DNA from: Maricaulis sp034659015
Lineage (GTDB): Bacteria; Pseudomonadota; Alphaproteobacteria; Caulobacterales; Maricaulaceae
Assembly (NCBI GenBank): GCA_034659015.1
Contig: JAYEGL010000002.1
Coordinates: 496,001-560,000 of the forward strand
DNA length: 64,000 nt
Reading direction: 5' to 3'
A program made the translations under genes and the position numbers. Position 1 is the first letter of the stretch. Each line of letters opens with the position of its first letter. This document shows positions 1-6,903 of this stretch, in pieces. Under the pieces are notes generated by a model. That model did no database searches, had not been told where the DNA came from, and saw only the letters and a list, made by a program, of their open reading frames with translations.

Positions 1-226
1 GCCCCCACAGATGCCCGCGCACGGCGCGGTTCCCGCCGGTCAGCGCATCGCGCAGCGGGCCCGGCGCCGTGGCGTTGGCCAGGGCATTGCCATTGTGACT
101 GATGATCGCCGCGAACGCGTCCATCTCATGGCTCTGGGGCGCGCGGCAGGCGGGGATGGTCTCCGTCGCGCAACCGGCCAGGAAGGCGGTGGCGGTGGAG
201 GCCAGGACGGCAAGTCGTAAACGCAC
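1..226 (-). CDS. putative lipoprotein, 5' part only
   Basis: About 75 codons are visible before the frame runs off the left edge. The product opens with a short basic stretch (MRLRL), a hydrophobic run and a lipobox LAGC, so the N-terminus is a type II signal peptide with the lipidated cysteine near residue 19. The GTG start is chosen because GGAG lies 7 nt upstream and because the ATG five bases further out is in a different frame that lacks the signal peptide. After the lipobox comes a polar region with cysteines but no recognisable domain. Its function is unknown; membrane anchoring is inferred from the lipobox alone. Confidence 0.6.
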   Translation of the reverse strand, partial: MRLRLAVLASTATAFLAGCATETIPACRAPQSHEMDAFAAIISHNGNALANATAPGPLRDALTGGNRAVRGHLWG

Positions 227-299
227 GGCATTACTCCGCAAACTGGAACGTCCCGACCCGCTATAGCCGGTTTCGGCGCGAGCGGCGAGAGCCGGGAGG

Positions 300-2258
300 C
301 TAGCGGTTTTTCCGGTTCTCGATCAGATCGTCCACCACGGACGGGTCGGCCAGGGTCGAGGTGTCGCCCAGATTGCCGTAATCATTCTCTGCGATCTTGC
401 GCAGGATGCGGCGCATGATCTTGCCCGAGCGCGTTTTGGGCAGGCCGGCCGTGGCGAACTGGATCAGGTCCGGCGTGGCCACCGGGCCGATCTCCTGGCG
501 CACCCACGCCTTGATCCCGGCGATGTCCTCGTGCTCCGGGTCGCGTCCGCCCATCAGCGTGACATAGCAGTAGATGCCCTGGCCCTTCACATCGTGGGGA
601 TAGCCCACCACGGCGGCTTCGGCGATATCGTCATGGGCGACCAGCGCGCTCTCGATTTCCGCCGTGCCCAGGCGGTGACCGGAGACGTTCAGCACATCGT
701 CCACCCGGCCGGTGATCCACCAGTAGCCGTCGGCATCGCGCCGGGCGCCGTCGCCGGTGAAGTAATAGCCCGGATAGGCGGAGAAATAGGTGTCGATGAA
801 GCGCTGGTGGTCGCCGTAGACGGTGCGCATCTGGCCGGGCCAGGAGCGGGCGATCACCAGATTGCCCTCGGCCGCGCCGTTGTCGGCCAGCCGGTTGCCC
901 TCGGCATCCATCAGCGCCGGTTCGACCCCGAAGAAGGGTTTGGTCGCCGAACCCGGCTTCATGTCGATCGCGCCGGGCAGGGGGGTGATCAGCGCACCGC
1001 CCGTCTCGGTCTGCCACCAGGTATCCACGACCGGGCATCGGGCCTCGCCGACCACATTGTAGTACCAGTGCCAGGCCTCTGGATTGATCGGCTCGCCGAC
1101 CGTGCCCAGCAGGCGCAGGGAAGACCGGTCATGCTTTTTCACCGGTTCCTCGCCCTCGCGCATCAGGGCGCGGATGGCGGTCGGGGCGGTGTAGAAAGTG
1201 TTGACCTTGTGCTTGTCAACGACCTGCCAGAGACGGTCCGGGCCGGGCCAGGTGGGCACGCCCTCGAACATCAGCGTCGTGGCGCCGTTCGCCAGCGGGC
1301 CGTAGACGATATAGGTGTGGCCGGTCACCCAGCCGACATCGGCCGTGCACCAGTAGATCTCGCCGGGTTTGTAGTCGAAGACGTATTCATGCGTCATCGA
1401 CGCCCAGACCATGTAGCCGCCGGTGGTGTGCAGCACGCCCTTGGGCTTTCCGGTCGAGCCGGAGGTGTAGAGGATGAAGAGCGGGTCTTCCGCCGCCATC
1501 GGTTCCGGTTCGCAATCGGCCGTCTGTCCGGCGACGAGTGTTTCGTAATCCACGTCGCGGGTCTCGTCCCAGGCGATCTCCCCGCCGGTCCGCTTGACCA
1601 CGATCACATGGTCGACATCGCCGGCGCTTTCCAGCGCCTTGTCGACATTGGCCTTGAGCGGGATCGGCTTGCCGCCGCGCAGGCCTTCGTCGGCGGTGAT
1701 CACGAAACGGCTGTCGCAATCGGTGATGCGTCCGGCCAGCGCATCCGGCGAGAAACCGCCGAAGACCACGGAGTGGACCGCACCGATGCGGGCGCAGGCC
1801 AGCATGGCGTAGGCGGCCTCGGGGATCATGGGCATGTAGATCGTCACCCGGTCGCCCTTCTGCACGCCGACCGATTTCAGCCCGTTGGCCAGACGGCAGA
1901 CCGCCTCGTGCAGCTGGCGGTAGGTGATCGTCTGGCTGGTGTCCGGATCGTCGCCTTCCCAGATGATCGCCGTGTCGTCGGCGCGCTCGGCCAGGTGGCG
2001 GTCGATGCAGTTGGCCGAGGCGTTCAGCCGCCCGTCGGCAAACCAGCGGATATGCAGGTCTTCGGTGTCCCAGGACACGTCCGAGATTTCCGTGAAGGGC
2101 GTGATCCAGTCGATCCGGCGCGCTTCCTGGCGCCAGAAATCCTCCGGTTCCTCCAGCGAGCGGCGATACATGTCGGCATAGCGTTCGGCATTGATCAGCG
2201 CCGAGTTCGCGCGGCCTTCCGGGACGGGAAAGATTTCGTTCGGATTGTGATGGGACAT
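300..2258 (-). CDS. acs: acetyl-CoA synthetase (AMP-forming)
   Basis: Cytoplasmic enzyme that activates acetate to acetyl-CoA through acetyl-AMP. The 652-residue product has the usual Acs length. The N-terminal ACAS_N region is followed by the AMP-binding motif YTSGSTGKPKG in the middle of the protein and the C-terminal PKTRSGKIMRR, whose lysine at about residue 613 is the one acetylated in known Acs enzymes. The start is the ATG before SHHNPNEIF: GGGGAG lies just upstream, and an upstream in-frame start would add 17 residues with no similarity to the family. It reads in the same direction as the SulP gene 90 bp upstream. Acetate assimilation is the known family role; no regulator is evident here. 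Confidence 0.96.
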   Translation of the reverse strand: MSHHNPNEIFPVPEGRANSALINAERYADMYRRSLEEPEDFWRQEARRIDWITPFTEISDVSWDTEDLHIRWFADGRLNASANCIDRHLAERADDTAIIWEGDDPDTSQTITYRQLHEAVCRLANGLKSVGVQKGDRVTIYMPMIPEAAYAMLACARIGAVHSVVFGGFSPDALAGRITDCDSRFVITADEGLRGGKPIPLKANVDKALESAGDVDHVIVVKRTGGEIAWDETRDVDYETLVAGQTADCEPEPMAAEDPLFILYTSGSTGKPKGVLHTTGGYMVWASMTHEYVFDYKPGEIYWCTADVGWVTGHTYIVYGPLANGATTLMFEGVPTWPGPDRLWQVVDKHKVNTFYTAPTAIRALMREGEEPVKKHDRSSLRLLGTVGEPINPEAWHWYYNVVGEARCPVVDTWWQTETGGALITPLPGAIDMKPGSATKPFFGVEPALMDAEGNRLADNGAAEGNLVIARSWPGQMRTVYGDHQRFIDTYFSAYPGYYFTGDGARRDADGYWWITGRVDDVLNVSGHRLGTAEIESALVAHDDIAEAAVVGYPHDVKGQGIYCYVTLMGGRDPEHEDIAGIKAWVRQEIGPVATPDLIQFATAGLPKTRSGKIMRRILRKIAENDYGNLGDTSTLADPSVVDDLIENRKNR

Positions 2259-2348
2259 GTTTGGCTCCCCGGTGCGGTTGAAGGGGTTCTGGAAAGTGCT
2301 GCAGCGCACGATAGCGCGTCACCGCCACGGTGCAATCGCGCGTCCGGC

Positions 2349-4103
2349 CTAGCCTTCGGCGCGCAGGGTTGTCTGCGGGTCGAGCGTGCGCAGCGCGGCG
2401 TAGTGGGACAGGAAGACCTGGCCGGTCAGCGCGTCGAACAGGCCGGCCCGGATCAGACCGTCGGCGACCGGGCCCTTCACTTCGGACAGATGCAGGCGCA
2501 CGCCGGCTTCCTTGAGGCGCGAATTGATGGTGCGCAGGCTGCCCAGCGCACTGGCATCGACGAAATTGACCGCCGGGAACATCAGCACGAGATCGGTCAT
2601 CTCCGGCTCTTCCGCGGCGATGCGGGCGATCAGCTCCTCCAGGAAACGCGCATTGGCGAAATACAGCGCGCTGTCCACACGCAGCGAGAAGACGTGCGGG
2701 GAGACGATCACGTCATGCCGGTCGACATTGCGGAAATGGTGCGTGCCCGGAACCTGGCCCAGCCGCGCCCAGTGCGGCCGCATCGTGCGCTGGAGTACCA
2801 GTCCGACGGACACCGCGACGCCGAGCGTCAGTCCGAACTCGATGCCCAGGAAGAGCACGCCGAACAGGGTGAGGAAGGCCGCGGCCCCGTCCGACCGGGA
2901 ATAGGACCACGCATCCCAGGCGCCCTTGAAATCGGCGAGTTTCCAGATCGCGGCGAGAATGGTCGCCGCCAGCGTCGCCTTGGGCAGATGGTGGAAGGCG
3001 GGCGTCAGGAAGGCGGCGACCAGGAGGATGAGCAGTGCGGTGAAGACGCCGGCCACCGGCGTGCGGGCGCCGGCCGTCTCGTTGACCACGGAGCGCGCGA
3101 AACCGCCCGTGACCGGATAGCCGCCGGTGAAGGCGGCGGCGATATTGGCGGCGCCCAGGCCGAAGAGCTCGCGATTGGGCTGGATATGCTCGCGGTGCTT
3201 GGCGGCCAGCGACTGGCCGACCGACACGCTTTCCACGAAGCCGATCAGCGAGATCAGCGCAGCCGGGCCGAGCAGGGCGCGCCAGGTCTGCAGCTCCACA
3301 TTGGGAAACTGCAGCGGCGGCAGGCCCGATGGCAGGCTGCCGACAATCGCCAGACCGGTGCGGTCGGACAGCATCAGCGACCAGGCCGTGACCGTGGCCG
3401 CGGCCACCAGGACGGCTGGGGCGGCCCGCACCAGGCTGTCGGCGACCGGCCCGCCCAGGCCAATGCCCTTGAGCAGGCCGGGCAGCACCGATCGGGCGCC
3501 CAGCAGGAAGGCAAGGCTGACCCCGCCGACCAGCAGCGCTGCCGGATTGATGCCGGACATGGACTGCACGAAGGTCATCGCCAGTTCGGGCAGGGTGGCG
3601 CCGTGCATGTCGATGCCCAGGATGTGACGCAGCTGGCTGGCGATGATCAGTACGGTGGAGGCCGTGATGAAGGCGTCGACGACCGGCCGGCTGAGGAAGT
3701 TGGCGACACTGCCCAGACGGAAGACGCCGAACAGCAGCAGGAAGACGCTCGAGAGCAGGGCCAGCGCACCGGCGGCGGCGACCTGGTCGGCGGGATTGTC
3801 CAGGCCCAGCGAGCCGATGGCAGCCGCTGTCATCAGCGAAATCACGGCCACCGGACCCACGGCGAGCACCCGGCTCGAGCCGAACAGGGCGTAGGCGATC
3901 AGCGGGGCGATGGACGCGTAGAGACCGGCCTGGGGCGGCAGGCCCGCGAGCAGGGCGTAGGCCAGGCTCTGCGGGATCAGCAGGATCGCCGTGACCAGGC
4001 TCGCCAGGGCATCCGCGCTCAGCGTGGCGCGGTCATAGCCGCGCAGCCAGCCGAGCCCGGGAAACAGTCGGACCAGCGTGTCGAAGGGCCGGTCAGACCG
4101 CAT
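2349..4103 (-). CDS. SulP family anion transporter with STAS domain
   Basis: Inner-membrane permease of 584 residues. The N-terminal two thirds is a series of hydrophobic segments with SulP signatures near residues 40-85 (IPQSLAYALLAGLPPQAGLY, then GSSRVLAVGPVA). The C-terminal part from about residue 440 is a STAS domain (VDSALYFANARFLEEL, then VNFVDASALGSL). The gene overlaps the upstream persulfide dioxygenase-like gene by 11 bp, has no good ribosome site of its own and is probably translationally coupled. SulP proteins carry sulfate, bicarbonate or other anions. Coupling to a persulfide-oxidising enzyme suggests sulfite or sulfate movement, but the substrate is inferred from context only. 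Confidence 0.88.
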   Translation of the reverse strand: MRSDRPFDTLVRLFPGLGWLRGYDRATLSADALASLVTAILLIPQSLAYALLAGLPPQAGLYASIAPLIAYALFGSSRVLAVGPVAVISLMTAAAIGSLGLDNPADQVAAAGALALLSSVFLLLFGVFRLGSVANFLSRPVVDAFITASTVLIIASQLRHILGIDMHGATLPELAMTFVQSMSGINPAALLVGGVSLAFLLGARSVLPGLLKGIGLGGPVADSLVRAAPAVLVAAATVTAWSLMLSDRTGLAIVGSLPSGLPPLQFPNVELQTWRALLGPAALISLIGFVESVSVGQSLAAKHREHIQPNRELFGLGAANIAAAFTGGYPVTGGFARSVVNETAGARTPVAGVFTALLILLVAAFLTPAFHHLPKATLAATILAAIWKLADFKGAWDAWSYSRSDGAAAFLTLFGVLFLGIEFGLTLGVAVSVGLVLQRTMRPHWARLGQVPGTHHFRNVDRHDVIVSPHVFSLRVDSALYFANARFLEELIARIAAEEPEMTDLVLMFPAVNFVDASALGSLRTINSRLKEAGVRLHLSEVKGPVADGLIRAGLFDALTGQVFLSHYAALRTLDPQTTLRAEG

Positions 4104-4959
4104 CGATAGGAAGTTTCAGATAACGCACGCCGTTGTCGGCGGGCTCGGGCAAATTGCCGGCGCGCATGTTGATCTGCACCGAGGGCAGGATCAGGCGCGG
4201 CATGTCGAGCGTGGCATCGCGCTCGGTGCGCCAGGCCACGAACTCCTCTTCGCTCGTTTCGGCGTTGAGGTGGATATTGTTGGCCTTCTCCTCGGCGACC
4301 GTGGTTTCCCAGGCGAAGACATCGCGGCCCGGCGCCTTGTAGTCGTGGCACATGAAGAGACGGGTCTCGTCGGGCAGGGCGTAGATCTTCTGCACCGATT
4401 TGTAGAGCTGGCGCGCATCGCCGCCGGGGAAGTCGCAGCGGGCGGTGCCGAAATCGGGCATGAACAGGGTGTCGCCGACAAAGGCCGCATCGCCGATATG
4501 GTAGACCATGCAGGCCGGGGTGTGACCCGGCGTATGGATCGCCTCGGCCGCGATATTGCCGATCCTGAAGGTCTCGCCGTCCTTGAAGAGATGGCCGAAT
4601 TGCGAGCCGTCGCGGGCGAAATCCGGGCCGGCATCGAACAGGTCGCCGAAGACTTTCTGCACGTCGGTCACATGACCGCCGATCCCGATCGTGCCGTCCA
4701 GCTGGCTCTGGATATAGGGGGCGGCCGAGAGATGGTCGGCATGGACATGGGTTTCCAGGATCCAGTCGACGGTCAGGCCGGCCTTTTTCACATGGTCGAT
4801 GATCGCATCGGCGGAATGTGTCGCCGTACGGCCCGAGGCCTGATCGAAATCCAGCACCGAATCGATAATCGCAGCATGGTCCGTATCCGGGTCCGACACG
4901 ACATAGGAGATCGTGAAAGTATCCGGATCGAAGAAGGACTTGACGGCGAGCTGGGACAT
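4093..4959 (-). CDS. blh: metallo-beta-lactamase fold persulfide dioxygenase-like (Blh/ETHE1 type)
   Basis: Predicted mononuclear iron enzyme of 288 residues that oxidises glutathione persulfide to sulfite. The metal site is visible as ETHVHADHLS (H-x-H-x-D-H), HTPGHTPACMVY, GDTLF and FMCHDY, the ETHE1/Blh arrangement, not that of a zinc hydrolase with a second complete site. The start is uncertain: an ATG at 5019 would add 20 residues, but it lies inside a palindrome that looks like the operator, so the internal ATG before SQLAVKSFF is preferred. The partners are a BigR/SqrR-type repressor upstream and a SulP permease downstream, which together suggest sulfide or persulfide detoxification. 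Confidence 0.82.
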   Translation of the reverse strand: MSQLAVKSFFDPDTFTISYVVSDPDTDHAAIIDSVLDFDQASGRTATHSADAIIDHVKKAGLTVDWILETHVHADHLSAAPYIQSQLDGTIGIGGHVTDVQKVFGDLFDAGPDFARDGSQFGHLFKDGETFRIGNIAAEAIHTPGHTPACMVYHIGDAAFVGDTLFMPDFGTARCDFPGGDARQLYKSVQKIYALPDETRLFMCHDYKAPGRDVFAWETTVAEEKANNIHLNAETSEEEFVAWRTERDATLDMPRLILPSVQINMRAGNLPEPADNGVRYLKLPIDAV

Positions 4960-5004
4960 GATGGCGGATCGCTCCTGGATTGGGTCTGTGTACTCGATAT
5001 AGGT

Positions 5005-5026
5005 TATGTGCATACTCATGCAAATA
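5005..5026. promoter_or_regulatory. probable BigR/SqrR operator
   Basis: Imperfect inverted repeat TATGTGCAT-ACTC-ATGCAAATA: nine-base arms with one mismatch around a four-base spacer, between the ArsR-type repressor gene and the blh-like gene. ArsR-family dimers bind sites of this size. The position upstream of the preferred blh start suits repression of blh-sulP. Confidence 0.55.
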
Positions 5027-5068
5027 CGATGATATGCGGCGCGCCGTCGCAGGCGGCGACTGTCTAGC

Positions 5069-5371
5069 CTATCCGTCCGGCCGGCAATAGGTCTCGTAGA
5101 GGGTGGATATCAGGCGTTCCAGGCGGCGATCTGCGAGGGCGTACCAGATCGTCTGTCCCTCGCGCCGCGTGCGCACGAGACCCTTGTTGCGCAGGATGGC
5201 CAATTGCTGGGACATCGCCTGGGCGCGCATGCCCAGCGCTTCGGCCAGCTCGCCGACCGAACGTTCCTTGTCCACCATCGCGCACATCGCCAGGAGGCGG
5301 TTGGGATGGGCGAGGGTTTTCATGATGTCCGAGACCTCCTCGGCCACCGGACGCATGTCGTCGTATTGCAT
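5069..5371 (-). CDS. bigR: ArsR-family repressor, BigR/SqrR type (persulfide sensor)
   Basis: A 100-residue winged-helix repressor. Helix-turn-helix region SVGELAEALGMRAQAMSQQL, then the wing RREGQTIWY. It has two cysteines, C30 in LLAMC and C96 in YETYC, 66 residues apart. This is the same spacing as the redox pair of BigR (C42/C108) and SqrR (C41/C107), which form an intramolecular sulfur bridge when sulfide is present and then release DNA. No metal-binding ArsR motif (ELCVCDL type) is present. It lies immediately upstream of the persulfide dioxygenase-like gene in the same direction, with palindromes on both sides. Sulfide sensing is inferred from the cysteine spacing and the neighbours. 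Confidence 0.82.
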   Translation of the reverse strand: MQYDDMRPVAEEVSDIMKTLAHPNRLLAMCAMVDKERSVGELAEALGMRAQAMSQQLAILRNKGLVRTRREGQTIWYALADRRLERLISTLYETYCRPDG

Positions 5372-5389
5372 GGCGTACCTGCGGGATCT

Positions 5390-5399
5390 TGTAGCTACA
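5390..5399. promoter_or_regulatory. perfect palindrome upstream of bigR
   Basis: TGTAGCTACA lies 19 bp upstream of the bigR start codon, where the promoter of that gene should be. It may be an autoregulatory operator. It does not match the 5005-5026 repeat, so it could also bind something else or be fortuitous. Confidence 0.3.
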
Positions 5400-5455
5400 G
5401 GAATATGTAGGTGGTTCCGGGGTACGGGGGAAGGGGCTGGAGCCTCGCCCCCAAC

Positions 5456-5593
5456 ACCGTCATCCCACGGTCACTGCGTCAGCAGGGATCCGGGGGATCT
5501 CCGCTAACCCGGTGGCGAGCTTGGTCATGCGGTCGCGAAGACACGCCCCGGCAGCATGGCTGAGGTCCCCCGGACAAGCCGTGGGATGACGAC
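5456..5593. repeat. intergenic palindromic element, family C copy 1
   Basis: About 138 bp bounded by inverted ends GTCATCCCACGG and CCGTGGGATGAC, with internal GGGGGAT/GGTCCCCC arms. The same ends and internal arms occur at 24247-24404, and related ends at 25593-25743 and 53897-54027. It fills most of the gap between bigR and the histidine operon and has no coding potential. Confidence 0.7.
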
Positions 5594-5643
5594 GTTTTGA
5601 GGAGAGGGCTTCCTGGAACTGCACTCTCACTGAAATCGCCTAT

Positions 5644-5663
5644 TGTGTTAGCGCGCTAACACA
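5644..5663. promoter_or_regulatory. operator of the TrpR-family regulator of the his operon
   Basis: Perfect 20-bp palindrome TGTGTTAGCGCGCTAACACA ending 29 bp upstream of the first gene of the histidine operon. Its first gene encodes a TrpR-related protein, so the site is the natural candidate for autoregulation and control of the whole operon. From memory, a TrpR-family histidine regulator (HisR) has been predicted in several alphaproteobacterial orders. Confidence 0.75.
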
Positions 5664-5692
5664 CTATATCGGCGATCGAGGAGAACGGACCC

Positions 5693-6010
5693 ATGGACGA
5701 CCTGTCTGACAATCCGCGCGCCGCAGCGCCCGATCTGGCCCCGCTTTGCGAGGCCCTGCTGGCAATCCGGGACGAGCCGGAGGCCGAGCGCTTCCTGCGC
5801 GACCTGCTGACGCCGGGCGAGATCCGCACGCTGGTCGAACGCTGGCGCGTGGCACGGCTGCTCGACGAGGGCGGTCATTCCTATCGCGAGATCGCCGAGA
5901 AGACCGGCGCCTCGACCACCACCGTGACCCGGGTCGCCCGTTTTCTCAGCCAGGAGCCCTGGCAGGGCTATCGCACCATTCTCGACCGTTTGAAGGAGTC
6001 CCAGTCGTGA
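5693..6010 (+). CDS. YerC/YecD-family TrpR-related transcriptional regulator
   Basis: A 105-residue helical DNA-binding protein. The Trp-repressor-like core LRDLLTPGEIRTLVERWRVA is followed by the helix-turn-helix HSYREIAEKTGASTTTVTRV at residues 61-80. ATG with AGGAG 9 nt upstream. It is the first gene of the histidine operon: its TGA overlaps the GTG start of hisG. A perfect palindrome lies just upstream of it. The likely role is a histidine-responsive repressor of the operon; the corepressor is inferred, not shown. It is very unlikely to be a tryptophan repressor because no trp gene is nearby. Confidence 0.85.
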   Translation: MDDLSDNPRAAAPDLAPLCEALLAIRDEPEAERFLRDLLTPGEIRTLVERWRVARLLDEGGHSYREIAEKTGASTTTVTRVARFLSQEPWQGYRTILDRLKESQS

Positions 6011-6894
6011 CCACTCCGCGTCTGCGTATCGCCGTCCAGAGCAAGGGCCGCCTCGCCGAGGGCGGCATGGACCTGTTGAAGCGCTGCGGCCTGCGCTTTG
6101 CCTATGGCCGCGACAAGCTGCACCAGCGTGCCGAGAACATGCCCGTGGACCTGATGCTGGTGCGCGATGACGACATTCCCAATTTCGTGGCGTCCGGCGC
6201 CTGCGATTACGGCATTGTCGGCGAGAATGTGCTGCGCGAGGAACAGGCCGCCGGCGGGCGGGCGAAGGAGCTCGAGGTCGCGCTGCGCCTCGGCTTTGCC
6301 GGCTGCACGCTGAAACTCGCCGCCCCCCGGGGCGGCGAGATCCGGTCTTCGGCCGATCTGGACGGCAAGGCTGTCGCGACCTCCTATCCCGCGCTGACGG
6401 CGGAATACCTCCGCGAGCGGGGCATCGAGGCGGAGATCGTGGAAATGCGCGGCTCCGTGGAAGTGGCGCCGCGCCTGCGGATCGCCGATGCGATCTGCGA
6501 TCTAGTCTCCTCGGGGGCGACGCTGCAGGCCAACGGGCTGGAAGCCTTCGAGACCATCTTGCAAAGCGAGGCGGTGCTGATCCGCCGCAAGACGGGCCGC
6601 AATGCGCAGACCGACCAGGTCGCCGACGTGCTGATGCGCCGCGCCGACGGGGTGATCGCCAGTGCCCAGACCAAATACATCATGCTCAACGCGCCCAAGG
6701 ACCGGCTCGACGCGATCCGCGACCTCCTGCCGGGCGCCGACGCGCCGACCATCGCCCAGGTCGCCGGCCGCGACGATGTCGTGGCCATGCATGCGGTCTG
6801 CCGCGAACGGGTGTTCTGGGAAACCCTGGAAGCCCTGGAAGCGGAGGGCGCACGCGCCATCCTCGTCCTGCCCATCGAGAAAATGCTCGCCTGA
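6007..6894 (+). CDS. hisG: ATP phosphoribosyltransferase, long form
   Basis: First step of histidine synthesis: condenses ATP and PRPP to phosphoribosyl-ATP in the cytoplasm. 295 residues is the long, homohexameric form with its own C-terminal histidine-binding domain, so no HisZ partner is needed. N-terminal signature RIAVQSKGRLAEGGMDLLKR; PRPP region around IADAICDLVSSGATLQANGL; the regulatory domain starts near residue 215. The GTG start overlaps the upstream TGA (GTGA), which implies translational coupling to the regulator gene. The next gene starts 9 bp downstream. Confidence 0.96.
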   Translation: MTTPRLRIAVQSKGRLAEGGMDLLKRCGLRFAYGRDKLHQRAENMPVDLMLVRDDDIPNFVASGACDYGIVGENVLREEQAAGGRAKELEVALRLGFAGCTLKLAAPRGGEIRSSADLDGKAVATSYPALTAEYLRERGIEAEIVEMRGSVEVAPRLRIADAICDLVSSGATLQANGLEAFETILQSEAVLIRRKTGRNAQTDQVADVLMRRADGVIASAQTKYIMLNAPKDRLDAIRDLLPGADAPTIAQVAGRDDVVAMHAVCRERVFWETLEALEAEGARAILVLPIEKMLA

Positions 6895-6903
6895 GGTTTC
6901 GTC

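Noticed and set aside
531..4109. A 1192-codon open frame on the plus strand across acs, the SulP gene and the start of blh
   Set aside because: It is antisense to genes with clear family motifs, has no motif or start of its own and reflects the lack of stops opposite high-GC codons.
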